Shown here one piece after another: positions 33,217 to 38,195 of a DNA stretch of 38,195 nucleotides. The DNA is taken from NCBI GenBank assembly GCA_017480445.1, contig JAFVAO010000032.1, positions 1-38,195 on the forward strand, given 5' to 3'. The stretch is from Lachnospiraceae bacterium. Lineage in GTDB: Bacteria > Bacillota > Clostridia > Lachnospirales > Lachnospiraceae. Made by a program: the position numbers and the translations under genes. Under the pieces are notes generated by a model. That model did no database searches. It saw only the letters and a program-made list of their open reading frames with translations, and was not told where the DNA came from. Position 1 is the stretch's first letter. Each line of letters starts with the position of its first letter.

Positions 33217-34182
33217 ATGGTCTATTATTTTGGATTCATGCAAAACAACAGTCTGATTGCGGCTGTCGGCATTGTATTTGCCTTTGCGGCAACGATTCTG
33301 GCGACAGCAAAGTTGTGTTCGTATTTGCCGAAGGACGGGGGACGGGAGTTTGCACATGACGGAAAACTGTCGGCGGGAAAACCCCGAGGGGCGGGAATTA
33401 TATTTGTGCTCGCGTTTGTCCTTTCGACGATTGTTTTTTTCCCTTTGCAGCCGGAACTGCTGATCTATCTGGTGCTGCTTACCTTGTGCATGCTGACCGG
33501 TTATCTGGACGATGCGGCAAAGGTTCCGTGGGGAGAGTATAAGAAGGGATTTTTGGATTTTTGTATTGCGCTGCTGACGGCGATGACTTACTTGAAATAT
33601 AATCCGGCTGTTGTGGAACTCGCATTTTTTCATGTGAAGTTTGTGCTGCATCCGGCGCTGTTTGCGGTGCTGGCTGTGATTCTGGTCTGGGTATCCGTGA
33701 ACGTGACAAACTGTGCGGATGGTGTGGACGGGCTGTCGGGGACACTGGCCATTGTGACGCTGGTGACGATCTATCTGATCGACCGTATCAAGGGACGGTC
33801 GGATCATTTTGCCTATGCGATTCTTCTGTTCGTGGTCTGCATTCTGGGGTACCTGTGGTTCAATGCGACGCCGAGTAAACTGATGATGGGCGACGCCGGC
33901 AGCAGGGCGATGGGATTGTTTATCAGCATTGCGATCCTGAAGACGGGATGTCCCGTGCTGTATATTCCGGTGGCAATCGTGCTGATTCTGGATGGCGGTC
34001 TGGGACTGATCAAGGTTTCACTTATTCGGTTTTTAAAAATTCATATTATGAAAAATATCCGCACGCCGCTGCATGATCATGTGCGCAAGGTGTGGGGATG
34101 GTCCAATACACAGACGGTCTTTCGGTTCGCAATCATTCAAATCATGATTGCGGTTGCCGTCGTGTACGGCATACAGATTTGA
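33217..34182 (+). CDS. mraY: MraY-type phospho-MurNAc-pentapeptide transferase
   Basis: A 321-residue polytopic membrane enzyme of the MraY/WecA superfamily, which transfers a sugar phosphate from a UDP-sugar to undecaprenyl phosphate. Signatures: LPKDGGREFAHDGKLSAGKPRGAG near the N-terminus, YLDDAAKVPWGEYKKG with the metal-binding Asp pair, VTNCADGVDGLSGTLA, MMGDAGSRAMG, and the C-terminal HDHVRKVWGWSNTQTVFRFAI. The GWSNTQTVFRF ending and the KPRGAG motif fit MraY (lipid I synthesis) better than WecA/TagO. This is a lone mraY, not in a division cluster, next to two LTA-synthase-like genes. A teichoic-acid linkage role therefore cannot be fully excluded. It follows paralogue 1 by 15 bp with GAGGAG at 33202-33207. 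Confidence 0.8.
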   Translation: MVYYFGFMQNNSLIAAVGIVFAFAATILATAKLCSYLPKDGGREFAHDGKLSAGKPRGAGIIFVLAFVLSTIVFFPLQPELLIYLVLLTLCMLTGYLDDAAKVPWGEYKKGFLDFCIALLTAMTYLKYNPAVVELAFFHVKFVLHPALFAVLAVILVWVSVNVTNCADGVDGLSGTLAIVTLVTIYLIDRIKGRSDHFAYAILLFVVCILGYLWFNATPSKLMMGDAGSRAMGLFISIAILKTGCPVLYIPVAIVLILDGGLGLIKVSLIRFLKIHIMKNIRTPLHDHVRKVWGWSNTQTVFRFAIIQIMIAVAVVYGIQI

Positions 34183-34220
34183 TCGGGAAGACGGATCGGG
34201 AAACAGAGGTAATGTAGGAT

Positions 34221-34721
34221 ATGTATGACAAATTGACACAGAGTGATATCAAAAAGATGGAGGAAGAGATCGAGTACCGGAAGCTCGTGGTGCGTCCGAA
34301 GGCGCTGGAGGATGTGAAAGAGACCCGGGCACACGGGGATCTGAGCGAGAATTTTGAGTATCATGCGGCGAAGCGGTACAAAAATCAGAACGAGAGCCGC
34401 ATCCGTTATCTGGAGCGCATGATTCGCACGGCCAATATCATTTCCGAGGAATCCGCGGAGGATGAGGTCGGCATCAACAATACGGTTACCGTGGCGTTTC
34501 TGGACGACGGCAGTGAGGAGACCTACAAGATTGTGACCACTGTGCGGGGCAATTCGCTGGCGGGGCTGATCAGCAATGAGTCGCCGCTCGGGAAAGCGCT
34601 CCTCGGCAAGAAGGTCGGCGATGTGGCGCATGTGCAGGTGAATGACACCGTCGGCTATGATGTGCGCATTGTGCGGTTTGAGAACACCGAGGATGACGGG
34701 GACAAAATAAGGAGCTTTTAA
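34221..34721 (+). CDS. greA: Transcription elongation factor GreA
   Basis: A 166-residue Gre factor that rescues backtracked RNA polymerase by stimulating transcript cleavage. The N-terminal antiparallel coiled coil (about 1-75) has LTQSDIKKMEEEIEYRKLVVRPKALEDVKETRAHGDLSENFEYHAAKRYKNQNESRIRYLERMI. The acidic tip GDLSENFEY positions the catalytic acidic residues. The C-terminal FKBP-like domain (about 80-160) has LDDGSEETYKIVT and SPLGKALLGKKVGDVAHV. The length matches GreA (about 158-165). The RBS of the next gene (AAGGAG at 34709-34714) lies inside the end of greA, and the stop abuts the next ATG, so the two genes are translationally linked. Confidence 0.94.
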   Translation: MYDKLTQSDIKKMEEEIEYRKLVVRPKALEDVKETRAHGDLSENFEYHAAKRYKNQNESRIRYLERMIRTANIISEESAEDEVGINNTVTVAFLDDGSEETYKIVTTVRGNSLAGLISNESPLGKALLGKKVGDVAHVQVNDTVGYDVRIVRFENTEDDGDKIRSF

Positions 34722-36263
34722 ATGAAAAAATATCTATTGTTTGACTTGGACGGAACGCTGACCGATCCGATGATCGGCATTACAAGCTGCGTACAATACG
34801 CGCTGCAGGCGTTTGGCATCGAGGAGCCGGATCTGCAAAAGCTGACGCCCTTTATCGGTCCGCCGCTGCGGGAGAGTTTCATGAAGTTTTACGGCTTTGA
34901 CGAGCAGCAGGCGGAAGCAGCGGTGGCGAAGTACAGAGAGCGGTTTCAAGATATCGGTATCTTTGAGAACGAGGTGTACGCGGGGATTCCCAGAATGCTG
35001 CACACGCTGCAGTCGAAGGGGATGTTTCTGGCGGTGGCATCTTCCAAACCGCAGGTGTATGTGGAGCGGATCCTGGAGCATTTTGATCTGAAGAAATATT
35101 TTAAAGTTGTGGTGGGGAGCGAATTGGATGGCACCAGAGAGCGCAAGGACGAGGTGGTGCTGGAAGCGTTGAACCGCCTTTTTGCGTATAAGCCGATTCA
35201 GAAAAATCAGGTCTATATGATCGGCGACCGTAGCTATGACGTGGCGGGCGCGAGAGTCATTGGCATCGAGAGTGTCGGCGTGACGTACGGATTCGGTGAT
35301 ATGGAGGAGCTCAAGGAGGCCAAGGCGGACTATATTGTGCGCAGTGTGGAGGAACTGGAGAAGTTTCTGCTGCGCGGTGTCGATGAGACACAGCCTGCGG
35401 ATCAAAAGAAGGGACTCACCTTCGCGGATATCTGGGTGATGCTGTATGTGTTCCTGCTTTTTATGGCGGTTCGCAGCATTGTGATGTATGTCGTGGATCT
35501 TCTGTGTATCCAGCTGTGGGGTGCACAGCTGCCGCCGGCGATCGACCGTTTGCTGTTTGACAGGAGCGTGGAATTGCCGGAGGGGGTGGAACTTGCGTTC
35601 GCGGCGGATCAGATCGTAATCAAATCCGCACTTGGATTTGTGGGCGGTGCGCTGGCCATCCGCAGGGAGGCCGCAAGGTGGATTGCGAAGACGGCGGAGG
35701 ATACCAAACTCAGTCACCTGCGCAAGGACGGTGCGGACAGCGTGCTGTTGTTTGCAGGTGCTTCGGTAGGGACGGCGCTGGGACTGAATCTGCTGCTGGA
35801 GCTGCTTGGACTGACGGCACAGTCAAATGTGTATCAGGCAGTGCGGACGGAGCAGTATGCGGCGAGCTTTTTGATCGGCTTGCTCACATACGGACTGATC
35901 GCGCCGGTGGCGGAGGAACTGTTGTTCCGCGGTGTGATACACAATTATCTGCGGAGACTTTTTGCACCGAAACAGGCACTTTTCATTTCAGCGGCGCTGT
36001 TCGGTGTGTATCATATGAATTATGTGCAGGGAATCTATGGGTTCCTGCTGGGCGGCCTGATTGCCTATGGGTATGAGTATTTCGGAAAATTCCGGGCGGC
36101 ATTGTTGATGCATGCAGGTGTGAATCTTCTGGTGTACAGTATCAGTTACGCCGCGGGGAGAGACAATGCGGCATGGCTGGTGAACTGGCCGGTGTGTCTG
36201 GTCATGGCGGCACTGGCGGGCGGATGCCTGTGGGCGATCAGTCGAAAGAAGAATGTATGGTAG
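34722..36263 (+). CDS. HAD phosphatase fused to a CPBP intramembrane protease
   Basis: A 513-residue two-domain protein. Residues 1-215 are a HAD-IA hydrolase of the phosphoglycolate phosphatase type: motif I FDLDGTLTD (Asp8, Asp10), motif II VASSKP, a motif III lysine in the ERKDEVV segment, and motif IV MIGDRSYDVAGA. After a linker (about 215-235) a membrane part begins with helices around 238-265 and 300-320. The C-terminal third is a CPBP/CAAX protease: EELLFR (Glu398, Glu399, Arg403), FGVYHMNY (His431) and HAGVNLL (His464, Asn468), all catalytic positions kept. HAD-CPBP fusions are unusual; the cytosolic phosphatase would be tethered to the membrane. The targets of both domains are unknown. 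It starts directly after greA. Confidence 0.9.
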   Translation: MKKYLLFDLDGTLTDPMIGITSCVQYALQAFGIEEPDLQKLTPFIGPPLRESFMKFYGFDEQQAEAAVAKYRERFQDIGIFENEVYAGIPRMLHTLQSKGMFLAVASSKPQVYVERILEHFDLKKYFKVVVGSELDGTRERKDEVVLEALNRLFAYKPIQKNQVYMIGDRSYDVAGARVIGIESVGVTYGFGDMEELKEAKADYIVRSVEELEKFLLRGVDETQPADQKKGLTFADIWVMLYVFLLFMAVRSIVMYVVDLLCIQLWGAQLPPAIDRLLFDRSVELPEGVELAFAADQIVIKSALGFVGGALAIRREAARWIAKTAEDTKLSHLRKDGADSVLLFAGASVGTALGLNLLLELLGLTAQSNVYQAVRTEQYAASFLIGLLTYGLIAPVAEELLFRGVIHNYLRRLFAPKQALFISAALFGVYHMNYVQGIYGFLLGGLIAYGYEYFGKFRAALLMHAGVNLLVYSISYAAGRDNAAWLVNWPVCLVMAALAGGCLWAISRKKNVW

Positions 36264-36272
36264 GAGCTTGAT

Positions 36273-38195
36273 ATGAAAAAGGCAACGGAGTGGATTGCGA
36301 ACATAGGAAAACAAGGAAGCGCGTGGTTCGTGGACCGGGTGCAGCACCATAGGGTCTGGATCGTGCTTGGCGTGCTATGGCTGCTGGTGGAGCTGGCATT
36401 GTTTCTGGGGACGGGGGTCCTGCAGGAGGATGAGGAGCATTTCCTGACCGGTGAGGGCTCCTGGGGCTTAGAAATGTCGGGAGCGGACAGTCAGGTGCGC
36501 CAGACGTTTGTTCCGGCGTTCGCCAGGCTGCAATCGGTGAGCTTCAGTATGGATATGACCAGATCGGTGCACGGGGACGGTACCGTCAGAGTCGCAGTCG
36601 AGGACGCGGCGGGTGTGCAGCTCTTTGAGACTGCCATTCCCTTTTACGAGGTGGTGAACTGTTCCTTCACGGATGTGACCACGGATCTGGAGCTGCGCAG
36701 AGGAGACACTTATGTGCTGGTGATCGAGGCACAGACGCCTTACGCGGACGAGACACCGTTTTTGAGTGTGTGCGGAAAAGAGTATGCACTTGCGGAAAAT
36801 AAAGATTTTGCGGCGGGCACCGCGCTGGAAGGACAGCAGTTGGTCACCAGATATCATTATGCGGACGCTGTGACAGGGGTGCGCGTGCGGAACGCGATTC
36901 TGCTCAGTGTCCTCACGGCGCTCGGCGTGATGTTCGGACTGCCCGGAGACAGGCGGTTCAAACGGCTGGTGAGTGTACTTTTGCTGGTCGCCGCGCCCTA
37001 TATTTTGGGGAAACGGCTGGAGCTTCTGAATTATGATCCGGCGTTTTACCTGCCCTTTTCCATGAAATGGAATCTGGGGATCATGTATGCGTTAGAGCTT
37101 GTCGTGCTGCTTGTGTCGCACTCGCCGGCGATCGCCACGGTTGTGACCAATATTGCATTGACAGCGCTGTACACGGCCAACTATTTTATGCGGATGTACC
37201 GCGGCACTTCGCTGCGCATGAATGATTTTACGGCGATCGGCACTGCGACGAAGGTGGTGGGCGCTTATGATCTGACGCCGAATTCACATGTGACGATGGC
37301 CTGGGCGATTCTGGCGCTGATCGTTGTGTGGAGTCTGCGGACGATCGTGCTGAAGCGGGAGAAAAAGCAGATCTGGAACACCTGGTGGGCTTACGCGGTG
37401 ACCATTGCGCTTGCGGCTGCCCTCCTGTTTGCAGGCGGACATAAGCTGCTTTATACCGATTATCTGGACGAGGTCGGCTTTGCGAACAAGGGAATCAGTG
37501 GATTTACCTATGAATTGATTTATTACTTTGACGGCTATCTGGTGGCGACCTGTATCGAGGTGAAGAACGCGCGCATTGTACCGCCGGAGGGCTATTCCAT
37601 CGAGCGTGTGGAGGAGATCCTGGAGACGGCAGTGGAGCAGGATGCGAAAGGCGCACAGGTACAGGCGGACGCGGCGGATTATCCGCATGTGATTCTGATT
37701 ATGAATGAAAGTCTGGCGGATCTGACGGTGTTAGACGGTGTGGAGCTGAGTGAGGACAATCTGCCCTTCATCCATTCGCTGCAGGAAAATACGGTGAAGG
37801 GCTATGTGAACACATCGGTGTTCGGCGGCGGCACGGCAAACTCTGAGTTTGAGGTGTTTACGGGGTGCAACATGGCTTTCTTCTCCGTGAATTACTATCC
37901 CTATCAGCAGGCGATCCGGAAACCGGTGAATTCCATGGTTAGCCGCATGAAGGAGAATGGCTATACGACGATCTCCATGCATCCGGAACGGCCGGGCAAC
38001 TGGAACCGGGAGAATATATATCGTTATTACGGCTTTGGTCAATCGTACTGGAAGCAGGACTTTCCGGATGCGTCGGTGATTCACAGCGGTGTGTCGGATG
38101 TGGCCACGTATGATAAGATCATCGAGCTGTATGAGGAGCGCAAGGCGGGAGAGAAGCTGTTTGTGTTTGATCTGAACATGCAGAATCACGGCGGC
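36273..38195 (+). CDS. LTA synthase-like sulfatase-family membrane protein (paralogue 2, partial)
   Basis: The first 641 codons of a gene that runs off the window end. The protein is clearly paralogous to the one at 30736: the same insert (RQTFVPAF-RLQS), the same helices (YILGKRLELLNYDPAFYLPFSMKWNLGIMYALEL), and the same catalytic start, with IMNESLADL (Glu479) and GGGTANSEFEVFTGC (Thr521). The Asp-His metal pair expected near the C-terminus lies beyond the window. The ATG at 36273 has AGGAG at 36262-36266, partly inside the stop codon of the HAD-CPBP gene, which indicates co-translation. There is no stop or frameshift within the visible part. The predicted topology and role are as for paralogue 1; divergence suggests different substrates or conditions rather than a recent copy. 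Confidence 0.88.
   Translation, partial: MKKATEWIANIGKQGSAWFVDRVQHHRVWIVLGVLWLLVELALFLGTGVLQEDEEHFLTGEGSWGLEMSGADSQVRQTFVPAFARLQSVSFSMDMTRSVHGDGTVRVAVEDAAGVQLFETAIPFYEVVNCSFTDVTTDLELRRGDTYVLVIEAQTPYADETPFLSVCGKEYALAENKDFAAGTALEGQQLVTRYHYADAVTGVRVRNAILLSVLTALGVMFGLPGDRRFKRLVSVLLLVAAPYILGKRLELLNYDPAFYLPFSMKWNLGIMYALELVVLLVSHSPAIATVVTNIALTALYTANYFMRMYRGTSLRMNDFTAIGTATKVVGAYDLTPNSHVTMAWAILALIVVWSLRTIVLKREKKQIWNTWWAYAVTIALAAALLFAGGHKLLYTDYLDEVGFANKGISGFTYELIYYFDGYLVATCIEVKNARIVPPEGYSIERVEEILETAVEQDAKGAQVQADAADYPHVILIMNESLADLTVLDGVELSEDNLPFIHSLQENTVKGYVNTSVFGGGTANSEFEVFTGCNMAFFSVNYYPYQQAIRKPVNSMVSRMKENGYTTISMHPERPGNWNRENIYRYYGFGQSYWKQDFPDASVIHSGVSDVATYDKIIELYEERKAGEKLFVFDLNMQNHGG

Overview
The window looks like chromosomal DNA of a Clostridia bacterium, most likely Lachnospiraceae. 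This is inferred from the AddAB (not RecBCD) recombination nuclease, strong GGAGG-type ribosome binding sites, a TPP-riboswitch-controlled ThiT S component, PadR-DUF2812 and BlaI-M56 pairs, MraY and LTA-synthase-like proteins, and a moderately GC-rich Gram-positive codon style. There is no phage, IS transposase, CRISPR array, tRNA or rRNA. All 29 genes except thiT lie on the + strand, and the last gene runs off the window.

Layout. 1-266: structured intergenic DNA with a nested palindrome, a 30-bp sequence that recurs inverted at 9399-9428, and the xth promoter. 267-8331: DNA-repair block xth-addB-addA. 8337-9382: thiT on the minus strand behind a TPP riboswitch whose terminator hairpin also holds the thiT Shine-Dalgarno sequence. 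9376-11513: a two-component system whose promoter shares its -35 region with the thiT promoter. 11574-12500: a DMT/EamA exporter. 12595-16103: a VTC-type polyphosphate polymerase domain protein, a DUF4956 membrane protein and a Cthe_2159-like beta-helix lipoprotein, closed by a strong terminator. 16175-17903: padR plus a DUF2812 membrane protein, with a perfect palindrome filling the promoter spacer. 17954-21343: threonine aldolase, DUF3783, a Nim/PNPOx-like flavoprotein, a bacterial-type poly(ADP-ribose) glycohydrolase and a TetR regulator. 21581-22930: an atypical disulfide-oxidoreductase-fold flavoprotein. 22997-23260: a terminator and a 150-bp imperfect hairpin element. 23377-24294: CorA. 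24321-26659: a BlaI-type repressor with two operator dyads and an M56 sensor peptidase. 26756-27145: a MATE transporter gene gutted by an internal in-frame deletion. 27200-27850: a bacterial PH-domain protein. 27945-30653: a Tet(M)-like ribosome-binding GTPase fused to a Rae1/YacP-type NYN nuclease. 30736-38195: a cell-envelope block with two LTA-synthase-like paralogues flanking MraY, GreA and a HAD-CPBP fusion protein.

How the genes fit together. AddA and AddB form one helicase-nuclease. The riboswitch links thiamine uptake to TPP level. The padR and blaI pairs look like autoregulated sensor modules acting on their membrane partners. The last block concerns lipid-linked envelope polymers. 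The most unusual single gene is the GTPase-NYN fusion, in which a ribosome A-site-binding GTPase and a ribosome-associated mRNA endonuclease are one polypeptide. The functions are inferred from motifs read by eye; no database search was possible.
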